A stretch of 64,000 bases of DNA. Origin: JBBTQS01 sp964627055 (GTDB lineage Bacteria > Patescibacteriota > Patescibacteriia > Magasanikbacterales > JBBTQS01). Below the pieces are notes generated by a model, which saw only the letters and a list, made by a program, of their open reading frames with translations, was not told the DNA's origin and ran no database searches. The stretch spans positions 27,649-91,648 of the forward strand of contig CAZVGV010000001.1 of NCBI GenBank assembly GCA_964627055.1, written 5' to 3'. The position numbers and the translations under genes are program-made. Shown here one piece after another: positions 33,831 to 41,138 of the stretch (its first letter is position 1; each line of letters opens with the position of its first letter).

Positions 33831-33919
33831 GGCAAGCCGAATTGTTTCGTGGTCATCACCTAGGAGGGATTCAATTGCTGGGTCGAACTGTGGGGTGATG
33901 AAGTTTTGGATGTACTCAC

Positions 33920-34016
33920 TCGGTACAGTGTCCCCACAAATCGCGGGTATTGTATAACGGCTATTATCTCAGTTTTCCAAACTGATGACGCGGGTTCGAC
34001 TCCCGCTACCCGCTCC
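33920..34016 (+). repeat. 97-bp direct repeat, copy 2
   Basis: Identical to 31776-31872. The sequence upstream lacks the TTGCGG -35 of copy 1, and the sequence downstream begins G rather than A, so the CCA end is lost. Confidence 0.9.
33943..34014 (+). tRNA. tRNA-Gly(TCC), copy 2 without encoded CCA
   Basis: The tRNA body is identical to copy 1. The 3' end reads CCG instead of CCA, so a CCA-adding enzyme would be needed. The -10 TACAGT (33924-33929) is retained but the -35 position reads AAGTTT, so expression may be weak. Confidence 0.9.
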
Positions 34017-34097
34017 GCTTCAAGAATACAGGTACAAGCCTTGCGTTATCCGTTCGCAGCGTGCATACTGCGCTTGTTAGTCATAATCCAAAAATAT

Positions 34098-34220
34098 ATG
34101 GATGGAGTAGTAGTAGAGCCTGAGGTACAGGAAGAGGAAGTAGCAGTGCCAGCAGAAATGCCAGCTGAAGAGACCGAAGAAGCTGCTGCCCCAGCAGCAG
34201 AGGAAGAAGCCGCAGCGTAA
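34098..34220 (+). CDS. Possible 40-aa acidic small protein
   Basis: The frame begins MDGVVVEPEVQEEEVAVPAE and ends in an alanine/glutamate run. It is short, very acidic and has no recognisable family. No SD is visible. A strong terminator directly follows the stop codon, which supports it being a real transcript end. The open frame runs upstream through the tRNA, so the ATG at 34098 is a guess. It may equally be the 3' part of the tRNA transcript with no product. Confidence 0.4.
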   Translation: MDGVVVEPEVQEEEVAVPAEMPAEETEEAAAPAAEEEAAA

Positions 34221-34230
34221 GCTGACGCTA

Positions 34231-34270
34231 AATAAAACAACCTTCATCAGAAGGTTGTTTTATTTTTCTT
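34231..34270. terminator. Bidirectional terminator
   Basis: A perfect 15-base-pair stem (AATAAAACAACCTTC at 34231-34245 with 34250-34264), loop ATCA, with T/A tracts on both strands. It serves the small acidic frame and the convergent gene. Confidence 0.9.
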
Positions 34271-34325
34271 GGAAAGGACAACACACCACCGGTAGGTGAT
34301 GCGTTGTGGGTAGGCTTGTGGATCA

Positions 34326-34910
34326 TCAGTAGCCGAAGTGGCTCTTGTTGAACATCACAAATTCCTCAGGTTGGATGTCGCGCATGACCCCCTTGGAGTT
34401 CAGGTCGAACTGCTTGCCAGGGAAGCACCCGCGCAAAAAGACGTTGATGTGTCCGTCTTTGCGGGTACAGATTCGGAACACGAACGTGATCAGGTTCGTG
34501 CGCGGACTGGGGACACGTTCGTCGACGACGTAGTGCACGGTGGTGTGGTCGTTCACGTACACGATCTTCGTCTGAGTCCACGCAGGGAGAGGACGGTAGA
34601 GCCGTGCAGCCCGTGACCAGCCGACCCATTGTGTGGGATGTTTGATGGTCACACACCTCGTGGTTGATGTGGCGCCGGATTGTACATGACGCCGGACAAT
34701 GCGTCCCACACTCCTGACCAGTTGTCGCTCGATTTCTGTATCGTCAAAAACATCTTCGGGGTGGCGCCAGAATCGGAATGCTCCAGCTCGCATGTTTCGT
34801 CGGTAATTGAAACTCGATCGGCGCATCTTCATCGCGTTACGATATCGCACGACGATGTCGAATGGGACAGTGACTGGGATCGTGGAATCCTGGTTGTACG
34901 AACGTCGCAT
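34326..34910 (-). CDS. Hypothetical basic protein, intact member of a duplicated pair
   Basis: I do not recognise this 194-aa protein. It is strongly basic in its first third (MRRSYNQDSTIPVTV, then KMRRSSFNYRRNMRAG), and its C-terminal half is beta-rich with WVGWSRAARLYRPLPAW, NLITFVFRICTRKDGHINVF and GCFPGKQFDLNSKG. No signal peptide, membrane segment or zinc motif is evident. The ATG at 34910 has AGGAG upstream. A decayed copy lies at 33595-33830, so the gene family has been duplicated locally together with tRNA-Gly. Confidence 0.65.
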   Translation of the reverse strand: MRRSYNQDSTIPVTVPFDIVVRYRNAMKMRRSSFNYRRNMRAGAFRFWRHPEDVFDDTEIERQLVRSVGRIVRRHVQSGATSTTRCVTIKHPTQWVGWSRAARLYRPLPAWTQTKIVYVNDHTTVHYVVDERVPSPRTNLITFVFRICTRKDGHINVFLRGCFPGKQFDLNSKGVMRDIQPEEFVMFNKSHFGY

Positions 34911-35055
34911 GACTGCACTCCTGCGGTTGATGTGGTGGTCTCCCCGAGAGCTCGGGAGAGGGAGTAGTACATCAAAGATTGCTGGATTCGTCAATACGCA
35001 CTATAAAATAGTCGCATTGTTCTTGAGCCATGAAAAATGGTATTTTAGAAAAAAG

Positions 35056-35817
35056 ATGAATGATATGGAACAAGAACGAAAAGCAGCAGCCGAGCAGCAA
35101 TGGATGGAAAGGGAACTAGGGGTAATTGTGCAAGCGACACAAGAAGTGCAAGATCGTGTAGTATCTACAAAAGAAATATCCGCTGGGCAACTGATGCATG
35201 AGGCGTGTGTGTCTGAAGTGTACGTAGGGGAGTTTATGGATTGTACGGATGGTGCGCTGCGTGTGTGGTCGGCGATGCCGCAGGAGGTGCGGGGAAAGAA
35301 AATCTATGTCCTCGAACAAGGTGCTATGATTTTTGTCCCCAGAACAGTGGGGGGTGACTCAGTACTTGTTTCCAATCACTTTTCTCGGTGTGCGGCGATT
35401 ATAGTGAATGAAGCGCGTGGCACACTTTTTGGTCATGCCACTGAATCTGATCGAGAGAGTATAGAGAAATTGCTAGAGGGTATTGAGGGCGTAGTTGACG
35501 GGGAGCACACGGTTCTCTTGGTTCTGGCGGTGGCCGAAGCGCGAGACATGATGTATCTGTCAGATCCAACAGGTGCATGGACACAAGAGCGTGTGGCACA
35601 ATTGCAGCAAGCACATCCGACAATGAGGATCTCTACGTATAGGAATACAGATTTTGCACCAACGTACATAGAGCAATACATTGCGAACGAAGGACTTCCA
35701 GAAACTGCCGTCATTGTGAAGGGGCAAGAACTCTATATGATCGGGACAGCATTAACGGATGAAGACGGGGTAGTACAGCAGACCTGTACAAGTGGAGCAA
35801 TTACAAGAATAGCGTAG
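35056..35817 (+). CDS. Hypothetical soluble protein
   Basis: I do not recognise this 253-aa protein (start MNDMEQERKAAAEQQ). It opens with a charged helix, followed by an alpha/beta region with EVYVGEFMDCTDGALRVW, FSRCAAIIVNEARGTLFGHA and a C-terminal domain ending ELYMIGTALTDED. The Cys and His in the FSRC...FGHA segment are reminiscent of deamidases of the CheD/CNF1 fold, but this is only a visual impression. ATGs at 35056 and 35065 are both possible. A TTGTTC and TATTTT pair about 18 bases apart lies upstream. The next gene starts 9 bases after its stop. Confidence 0.6.
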   Translation: MNDMEQERKAAAEQQWMERELGVIVQATQEVQDRVVSTKEISAGQLMHEACVSEVYVGEFMDCTDGALRVWSAMPQEVRGKKIYVLEQGAMIFVPRTVGGDSVLVSNHFSRCAAIIVNEARGTLFGHATESDRESIEKLLEGIEGVVDGEHTVLLVLAVAEARDMMYLSDPTGAWTQERVAQLQQAHPTMRISTYRNTDFAPTYIEQYIANEGLPETAVIVKGQELYMIGTALTDEDGVVQQTCTSGAITRIA

Positions 35818-35826
35818 TGGGAATCT

Positions 35827-36216
35827 ATGTATGGATCTAAGCCGCAGATTATTCTAGATGTTGGTTTTGATTTTAGTTGGTCGTCACGTAAGGTTTGGGC
35901 ACTAGATCTTCCTGTTGAGACGATGGCTATCACAGAACTTATTTGGCATTTCGGCATTCCATTCTGGGATAGCGAAGGAACTGACGAATATAATCTTACG
36001 CCGAACGACGTGCTAGCACATCCCGAAAAAGAGCCAACTCATTTCAGTAAAATTCAACACGCCGATCTCGCATTCCCAATCGATATCATGGAGAATAAAG
36101 GCCGGTGGCTTATTCTCGACGGCCTCCATCGTCTCGCCAAGGCGTACATGCTTGGCATGACCGAGGTGCAGGTGCGCAAAGTACCGCGTGAGTTGATTCC
36201 TCTAATTGTAAAATAA
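35827..36216 (+). CDS. ParB/sulfiredoxin-fold small protein
   Basis: The 129-aa protein has a segment near the C-terminus, GRWLILDGLHRLAKAYMLGM followed by TEVQVRKVP, that matches the DGxHRxxA signature of the ParB N-terminal/sulfiredoxin fold. In that fold this segment binds nucleotide (CTP in ParB). There is no helix-turn-helix, so it is not a chromosome-partition ParB. Possible roles are a nucleotide-binding or nuclease-like enzyme. It follows the previous hypothetical gene by 9 bases and is probably co-transcribed with it. Confidence 0.65.
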   Translation: MYGSKPQIILDVGFDFSWSSRKVWALDLPVETMAITELIWHFGIPFWDSEGTDEYNLTPNDVLAHPEKEPTHFSKIQHADLAFPIDIMENKGRWLILDGLHRLAKAYMLGMTEVQVRKVPRELIPLIVK

Positions 36217-36258
36217 ATCGATACTCCGATGCGATACCGCGCAAAACGTCAAACATTC

Positions 36259-36287
36259 TTGTGGTTTTGATGCATAGGCGCTAGGAT
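36259..36287 (+). promoter_or_regulatory. Promoter of the O-methyltransferase gene
   Basis: TTGTGG (36259-36264), 17 bases, TAGGAT (36282-36287). The ATG is 8 bases downstream, so the transcript is practically leaderless. Confidence 0.5.
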
Positions 36288-36295
36288 CAGGGCAT

Positions 36296-36952
36296 ATGGA
36301 TTACGCCTCAGTCGATCACTTTTTCGAACAAAAATTGCTGGCTAACGACGGTATTCCCGCACAAGTTACAGCTGCATGTGCTATCGCGGGATTGCCACCC
36401 TTTTGTGTGACACCAACACAAGGCAAATTTCTGCGTTTGCTCGCGCAGCTCAGCGGAGCGCGACGCATACTCGAACTCGGGACGCTTGGCGGGTATAGCA
36501 CTGCGTGGCTTGCGTCTGCACTTCCAGTTGATGGACAACTCATCACGCTCGAGATTGATTCTGCGCGCGCTGCGATTGCGCGTGCGAATCTTGACGCAGT
36601 GGGGTTGGGCGATCGCGTGGAAATTCGTGTCGGATCGGCGATGGATACTATGCCGCAGCTCGTTGCAGAAGCTGGTGCGAAGTTCGATTTGATTTTTGTT
36701 GATGCGGACAAGCAGCACACACTGGATTATTTCCAGTGGGCAATACAACTCTCTCGGCCTGGAACGGTTATTGTGGTGGACAATGTGGTACGTGATGGCG
36801 AGGTGCTCAACGCTGCAACCGAGGACAAGCACGTGCGCGGCATGCAACGATTTTTTGAGTACGTTGCAACTGAATTGCGCGTGGATGTGACGGCACTGCA
36901 GACCGTGGGTGCAAAGGGATGGGATGGGTTTGTGATTGGGGTGGTACGGTAG
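36296..36952 (+). CDS. Class I SAM-dependent O-methyltransferase
   Basis: The 218-aa protein belongs to the methyltransferase 3 family (catechol or caffeoyl-CoA O-methyltransferase-like). It has the N-terminal helical part, SAM-binding motif ILELGTLGGYSTAWLA near residue 58, the acidic strand LITLEIDSARAA, FDLIFVDADKQHTLDYF with the metal-binding Asp, and VVDNVVRDG with the second metal ligand. Substrates in bacteria vary and cannot be read from sequence. It has its own near-leaderless promoter. Confidence 0.88.
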   Translation: MDYASVDHFFEQKLLANDGIPAQVTAACAIAGLPPFCVTPTQGKFLRLLAQLSGARRILELGTLGGYSTAWLASALPVDGQLITLEIDSARAAIARANLDAVGLGDRVEIRVGSAMDTMPQLVAEAGAKFDLIFVDADKQHTLDYFQWAIQLSRPGTVIVVDNVVRDGEVLNAATEDKHVRGMQRFFEYVATELRVDVTALQTVGAKGWDGFVIGVVR

Positions 36953-37017
36953 CGTCGCTTGCTACATGGATCCATCTTTTGTAGGGTGTGGTTGGATGCT
37001 AACCAGGAGGAACGACA

Positions 37018-37641
37018 ATGGAGAGAATGATCGGACTGTCCCGTATTCACACGATCACCTGTAATCTCAAGCGAACGCGACGCACAGGGTGGAACATCCT
37101 CGGCCGCCGCGTGCCGTACCCTGAATCAGTTGCAGCGCACGTCCTGGGGGTGGTACGCATCGCGATGGAACTACCGCAGGAATACTTGGACGAGGTTGAT
37201 GTTGATCGGTATGGCTTGGTGGAGATGCTTGCCATGCATGACGACACGGAGCATGTCCCGCCAGGAGATGTGGTCGCACAGCGGATCAAGGACCCGGATA
37301 AACGCGCGGCGTTCACGAGGAAGAAGCACGCGTGGGAATTGTACGTTCTTGCTGAGGAGCGTGCCAACATCGGCGGCGAACGAGGTGACCGGTACTGGGA
37401 TCTCGGTGTCGAGTACATGGAGAAGAAGACGCCACGCGCCAAACTCGCAAAACAGATCGACATGTTCGAGCTCATGCGCACCGCTGTGCACGTCTATCGC
37501 TGGGGCCGGCAGTCGCGACGTGCACGAGTAATCGCTGATCCCCGTGATTTCTGGCCCGAGGTGAACGCAGTTGTCACTGCCTGGCCATTGCGGCAGATTC
37601 TCGATGCGGAGGTGCTCCCGATCATCGAATCGTTGAGCTAA
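37018..37641 (+). CDS. HD-domain phosphohydrolase (YfbR/HDDC2-like)
   Basis: The 207-aa protein has the metal-binding pattern of HD hydrolases: His41 in ESVAAHVLG, His74-Asp75 in AMHDDTEH and a later Asp in KQIDMFELM. The spacing and the RVPYPESVAAH lead resemble YfbR-type 5'-deoxynucleotidases, which dephosphorylate dNMPs. It starts after AGGAGG (37005-37010), and a stem-loop (GGTT at 36990-36993 with AACC at 37001-37004) sits immediately before that SD. It has its own terminator at 37664-37694. The GC-rich codon style differs from nearby leaderless genes. Confidence 0.75.
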   Translation: MERMIGLSRIHTITCNLKRTRRTGWNILGRRVPYPESVAAHVLGVVRIAMELPQEYLDEVDVDRYGLVEMLAMHDDTEHVPPGDVVAQRIKDPDKRAAFTRKKHAWELYVLAEERANIGGERGDRYWDLGVEYMEKKTPRAKLAKQIDMFELMRTAVHVYRWGRQSRRARVIADPRDFWPEVNAVVTAWPLRQILDAEVLPIIESLS

Positions 37642-37663
37642 CCAACACCAATTGTGAACAACG

Positions 37664-37695
37664 GCGCCGCTCTGTACGAGTGGTGCTTTTGTTTT
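37664..37695 (+). terminator. Terminator of the HD-domain gene
   Basis: GCGCCGC (37664-37670) pairs with GTGGTGC (37680-37686) using G-U pairs, followed by TTTTGTTTT. Confidence 0.65.
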
Positions 37696-37719
37696 GGGGG
37701 GTGATACACTTACGAATAT

Positions 37720-38190
37720 ATGTACGAACTCGTGATTCAGGTTGTCTTTGGTCTTATTCTCGCGACGCTTTTTGTGTACGATGCGCGTCGTGGAATTCTC
37801 CCTGATTTCATAACACTGCCGGCAATTGTGGTAGTTGCTGTGTTGCACATGGTTACTGGTGCTGTTACGTGGACAGCTATGGTGTGGGGTGCGTTGGTTG
37901 TCGGGGGATTTTTTGCGGTCCAATTCGCGGTGTCGCGTGGTCGATGGATCGGTGATGGCGATATTCGGATGGGAGTCCTCATGGGTGTCATGTTAGGACT
38001 GTGGCCTGCAGTGATTGCAATGTTCATTGCGTATGTGCTCGGTGCTACGGTTGGCGGGATGCTGGTGTTGTTTGGAAAAAAGGACCGTGGCGCAGCGGTA
38101 CCATTTGGAACATTTCTCGCTGTTGGTACGGCGGGTATGTTGATGTGGGGAGAGCGGGTTGTAGCATGGTATGCACAATGGCTTCGTTGA
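37720..38190 (+). CDS. Type IV prepilin peptidase, catalytic domain only
   Basis: The 156-aa protein is a multi-pass membrane aspartic peptidase (A24 family). The two catalytic aspartates sit in YDARRGILPD (near residue 21) and in IGDGDIRMG, the latter matching the GxGD motif. About five membrane helices are predicted. The N-terminal cysteine-containing methylation domain of PilD is missing, so it resembles the short TadV/archaeal type. It would remove leader peptides of type IV pilins, which CPR cells commonly carry. An extended -10 (TGATACACT, 37702-37710) lies 9 bases before the ATG. Confidence 0.85.
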   Translation: MYELVIQVVFGLILATLFVYDARRGILPDFITLPAIVVVAVLHMVTGAVTWTAMVWGALVVGGFFAVQFAVSRGRWIGDGDIRMGVLMGVMLGLWPAVIAMFIAYVLGATVGGMLVLFGKKDRGAAVPFGTFLAVGTAGMLMWGERVVAWYAQWLR

Positions 38191-38214
38191 CGGGGCAAAC
38201 GGTTTTGCTAGAGT
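38187..38214 (+). promoter_or_regulatory. Promoter of the 2OG-Fe(II) oxygenase gene
   Basis: TTGACG (38187-38192), 16 bases, TAGAGT (38209-38214). It overlaps the last codons of the peptidase gene. Confidence 0.6.
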
Positions 38215-38256
38215 ACTGGTGGTCTGATCAACAACAACAGACCCAAAGGAGCAATC

Positions 38257-39210
38257 GTGGCACGGTACGTACCGATCGTGAATCTCAGTGCGCGCGACGG
38301 GAAGTCTCAGCGCAATCGACTCGCAACGGAGCTGGGTGATGCATTCAGCAACGTCGGGTTCGCTGTGATTGAAGGTCACGACATTCCAGCGGAGTGGATG
38401 GAGGAGTCGTACCAGATTTCCAGGGCGTTCTTCGATCTGCCACTCGCAACGAAGCGCTACTACGAGACGCCGACGCGCTTCACGGGGTACATCCCAATCA
38501 ACTCCGAAACCGCGCGCGGTGCGACGGTTCCCGACTACAAGGAGATCTTCGACATCCGACGTCCGCTGCATCGCAAGCATCCGAGGTTCGGAACCTCGGG
38601 ATACGAGGCCAACGTGTGGCCGACCTGCCATGTGTCCAACTTCCGCAACATCGCGTTGCGTATGTGGCGGGCACAGGACCAACTCGGAGGGAGGTTGCTG
38701 GGGCTCCTCGAAACCTATCTCGGGTATCCACGGGGGACACTTCTGGAGTTCACCCGTGATGGTGAATCGCTCGGACGGATGATTCATTACCCAGCACGCG
38801 ACGAGCATGTGCTGGGGGAGCGTTCGGCAGAGCATGAGGATTCATCAGTTCTTTCGCTGCTGCGCGCGGCGACAGGACCAGGACTGGATGTGCTGGCGCA
38901 GACAGCATCAGGTCATGTGTGGATGCCGGTCGAAGAGACGCCTCGTTCCATCGTCGCAAACATTGGTGACACGCTGCAGGCGTACACGCGCGGACGTCTG
39001 CGCTCGACCACGCATCGTGTGGGACCTGGCGATCGTGGTGCACGCTACGCTGACCCGTTCTTCGTTCAGGCGAATCCTGACGCAGATGTCAATCCGCCAG
39101 GTCTCGAGGGCGACACGACGTACCCCAAGGCCGGCGTATTGTTACGTCAGATGCTCAGTCGGACCGGAATGTACATGAGTGTCAGGCCGACAGTTCCGAA
39201 CTGTTCCTGA
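38257..39210 (+). CDS. 2-oxoglutarate/Fe(II)-dependent dioxygenase, isopenicillin N synthase-like
   Basis: The 317-aa protein has the N-terminal DIOX_N region (VPIVNLSARDG, then DAFSNVGFAVIEGHDIP) and the double-stranded beta-helix core. The iron ligands are the His and Asp of SAEHEDSSVLSLL and the His of LRSTTHRVG. RYADPFFVQANPDADV supplies the Arg expected to bind 2-oxoglutarate. Substrates of this family are small amino-acid-derived or secondary metabolites. Translation starts at a GTG with AAAGGAG upstream. A stem-loop (GGTCTG 38221-38226 with CAGACC 38238-38243) precedes the SD. The style suggests an acquired gene. Confidence 0.85.
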   Translation: MARYVPIVNLSARDGKSQRNRLATELGDAFSNVGFAVIEGHDIPAEWMEESYQISRAFFDLPLATKRYYETPTRFTGYIPINSETARGATVPDYKEIFDIRRPLHRKHPRFGTSGYEANVWPTCHVSNFRNIALRMWRAQDQLGGRLLGLLETYLGYPRGTLLEFTRDGESLGRMIHYPARDEHVLGERSAEHEDSSVLSLLRAATGPGLDVLAQTASGHVWMPVEETPRSIVANIGDTLQAYTRGRLRSTTHRVGPGDRGARYADPFFVQANPDADVNPPGLEGDTTYPKAGVLLRQMLSRTGMYMSVRPTVPNCS

Positions 39211-39233
39211 GCTACAACAACAGTGACAACGAG

Positions 39234-39311
39234 CACGACGATGTCTGTCACTCCTGCACCGCTTGAAGCGGACGAGGAACAGTGAATAAGACTTTGTCGT
39301 GTTTGTTTTTA
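39234..39311 (+). terminator. Terminator of the oxygenase gene
   Basis: CACGAC (39234-39239) pairs with GTCGTG (39296-39301), enclosing a CCGCTT/AAGCGG hairpin, and is followed by TTTGTTTTT. Confidence 0.55.
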
Positions 39312-39326
39312 GGTGATGAAAAGTTG

Positions 39327-39944
39327 CTATGGAACGTATACCTCTTTGACCTGCACCACAGAGCCACGGAGCAACGTTAATCTGACAGGCATGATGCCAT
39401 GCTTTTGGCGTATTGCCGGATCAGTGGAGATGTCGATAAAAAAATCCAGATCAGATTGGTCGAACATTCGCTTCGGAAGCGTGCCAGCGTAGAGCTCGGT
39501 CTCTATAAATCGCATTCCGCTTGCCAAGGGAAGCTCAATAGTCGCTGGGCTGTTATTGCGAATGTAGAAACCACTTGGCGCACAAGAAAGTGGCTCAGGC
39601 GTACCTGCGGTTTCACACACGCCGTCTTCGATCATGGCAGTATCTGCCGTGTCTCCATCAAACCACTGAGCTACATCCAAGATAAGATGTGGTTGACCAG
39701 TACTTGTGCTTACTCCCATAACAAAACCAAAAGGTGCTGTAGAATCAAATGTCTCGATTACGCCTGCCACCTCTTCGGTTTCAACTGATGACTCTTCTAT
39801 GACAATGGGCACGGTCGTTGTTGAGGTTGTACTCGCAGACGGGGTCGTTGTCACTGTACCCGTATGTTTCAATGAAATGATGGCGCCGGTAAGGACAAAC
39901 GTGAGGAAAAGACAGAGCACTACAAGGAGTTGAGTAGGTTTCAT
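39327..39944 (-). CDS. Membrane-anchored hypothetical protein
   Basis: I do not recognise this 205-aa protein. It has one N-terminal membrane helix (LLVVLCLFLTFVLTGAII), a threonine/serine-rich linker and an extracytoplasmic domain of about 130 residues with two cysteines near the middle (CETAG, LSCAPSG) that could pair. It is the third gene of a minus-strand group with the YecM-like gene 12 bases upstream. Its architecture mirrors that of the first gene of the group (40501-40989), so the two may act together outside the membrane. Confidence 0.65.
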   Translation of the reverse strand: MKPTQLLVVLCLFLTFVLTGAIISLKHTGTVTTTPSASTTSTTTVPIVIEESSVETEEVAGVIETFDSTAPFGFVMGVSTSTGQPHLILDVAQWFDGDTADTAMIEDGVCETAGTPEPLSCAPSGFYIRNNSPATIELPLASGMRFIETELYAGTLPKRMFDQSDLDFFIDISTDPAIRQKHGIMPVRLTLLRGSVVQVKEVYVP

Positions 39945-39956
39945 ACGTTGCGTAAA

Positions 39957-40472
39957 CTAGTGCATCTCAGTGTTTTTGATTTTGGTAATGAGTGGCTCTT
40001 GTTCGATGCGCAACATGAACTGCTCAGTGAGTCTGGTATCAAAAGTCATGTGGTGCGGACGGTGTGATGATGCGATCGCAATACCGCGAGCTTCGAGTGC
40101 TGCGACAATTCGCGGTACATTTCCGTCAGATGGATACACTTCAACGTGATCGAAGCCTCGTAACTGGCTGAGATCTGGTTTCTGATCAGACAATTCGATG
40201 TATTCTATTGGTCCGCATGCAGATTGCAGCGGAATAGTCAGCCTGCAAATCGCGATTCGACGTTGCGAGATGATGGATTGATAGAGAAATGCTGAACGAC
40301 CCTCTAGAAGTGTGCGCATTGCCTCAAATTCTGCCGTGGTTGAACACTTGAATCCAAGATGGTCGGCTCGGACATCTTGCGTTGTGTTGTTTGTAATGAC
40401 GAACCTGTCTAATTCCTGCAGAACCTCTTGTGCATCTTGGAGAATGTCAGTCCATGAAGGGGTATAGAGCAT
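39957..40472 (-). CDS. YecM-like VOC-superfamily protein
   Basis: The 171-aa protein matches the YecM pattern within the glyoxalase/VOC fold: DHLGFKCSTTAEFEAMRTLL, ISQRRIAICRLTIPLQ, IEYIELSDQKP and FDHVEVYP. YecM is a putative metal-binding protein of unknown function. The conserved His and Glu (DHLGF, IEYIEL, FDHVEV) could form the metal site. It sits between two membrane-anchored hypothetical genes, all on the minus strand and probably one operon. Confidence 0.7.
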   Translation of the reverse strand: MLYTPSWTDILQDAQEVLQELDRFVITNNTTQDVRADHLGFKCSTTAEFEAMRTLLEGRSAFLYQSIISQRRIAICRLTIPLQSACGPIEYIELSDQKPDLSQLRGFDHVEVYPSDGNVPRIVAALEARGIAIASSHRPHHMTFDTRLTEQFMLRIEQEPLITKIKNTEMH

Positions 40473-40500
40473 ATGCCTCTAGTGTAGCACGCACAGAGAA

Positions 40501-40989
40501 CTATTGCTCAGTTGGTTGTTCAGAAATTGTAAGGATTTTGCCGCTGGTATCGAGGGAGAGAATAACTTCAAGGGTATAAGGTGATGAGGTGCGATATACA
40601 AGATCGCGAAATGATTGGAGCGTCATTGATTCGTCGAAGTGTGGTCCGTGATCAGGAGTGGTTGCGTAGCTGCCGTCCGGGGAGCGTTCATAGATTTGCA
40701 GGTCCACAGAAGAGGCGAGGGGGTACCATACTACAGCACGAGTCCCGTCAGTGGGTTCGATACCCAATTGTAGGACATCTCCAACTTCTTGTATCTCGTA
40801 AACAAAGCCACGCACGGAACTGAGCTGCACAAGTGTGCTTGTGGACTGTGTTGTTGTTTGTGGTAGTTCTGCCAGCGTCATTTGCTGTCTGGTTTGTGGA
40901 GAATCAAACCGTGGCGTGGAGATCCCGAAGTACACTCCAACTCCAACGAGCAAAAACAAAAGAGATATCGTAATCATTCGTATAACCAT
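40501..40989 (-). CDS. Membrane-anchored hypothetical protein
   Basis: I do not recognise this 162-aa protein. It begins with a single membrane helix (MITISLLFLLVGVGVYFGI), then a polar linker and a domain of about 100 residues with a mostly beta character (VRGFVYEIQEVGDVLQLGI, ILSLDTSGKILTI). No cysteines or catalytic motifs are seen. It is the first gene of the minus-strand group 40989-39327 and is divergent from the metal-responsive operon that starts at 41139. Confidence 0.65.
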   Translation of the reverse strand: MVIRMITISLLFLLVGVGVYFGISTPRFDSPQTRQQMTLAELPQTTTQSTSTLVQLSSVRGFVYEIQEVGDVLQLGIEPTDGTRAVVWYPLASSVDLQIYERSPDGSYATTPDHGPHFDESMTLQSFRDLVYRTSSPYTLEVILSLDTSGKILTISEQPTEQ

Positions 40990-41029
40990 AGTACGGCCAG
41001 TATAGCGTATTCGTGGTAAGGCCGCACTG

Positions 41030-41058
41030 TTGACAGTGCAAATGATTTGCAGTAGTAT
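41030..41058 (+). promoter_or_regulatory. Promoter of the CooC-like/PLP-enzyme operon
   Basis: TTGACA (41030-41035), 17 bases, TAGTAT (41053-41058), start predicted near 41065. The spacer is almost entirely a palindrome (see next entry). Confidence 0.75.
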
Positions 41059-41079
41059 CTATTTGCAGTTCAGTTGCAA
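41037..41079. promoter_or_regulatory. Fur-type 7-1-7 palindrome and second dyad in the promoter
   Basis: TGCAAATGATTTGCA (41037-41051) is a perfect 7-1-7 inverted repeat between -35 and -10. The Fur/Zur family typically binds 7-1-7 dyads such as TGATAATnATTATCA. A second dyad, TTGCA-N7-TGCAA (41063-41079), covers the transcription start. A related CTGCAA-ATAG-TTGCAG lies at 45271-45286. The operon ends with a Fur-family gene, which makes it the obvious candidate repressor. Confidence 0.65.
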
Positions 41080-41138
41080 TACAGTTTCCGCTGTGAAAGC
41101 GGGGCTGCAATGGTTCGTAAAGATATTCTATTCGTGAT

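Noticed and set aside
31776..34016. Integrative element bounded by tRNA att sites
   Set aside because: Integrative elements duplicate the 3' part of a tRNA and carry an integrase. Here the whole tRNA and part of its promoter are duplicated, and no integrase or recombinase is present.
41088..41102. Riboswitch in the leader of the CooC-like operon
   Set aside because: Only one 5-base-pair hairpin is present in a leader of about 75 bases; no conserved aptamer core was recognised.
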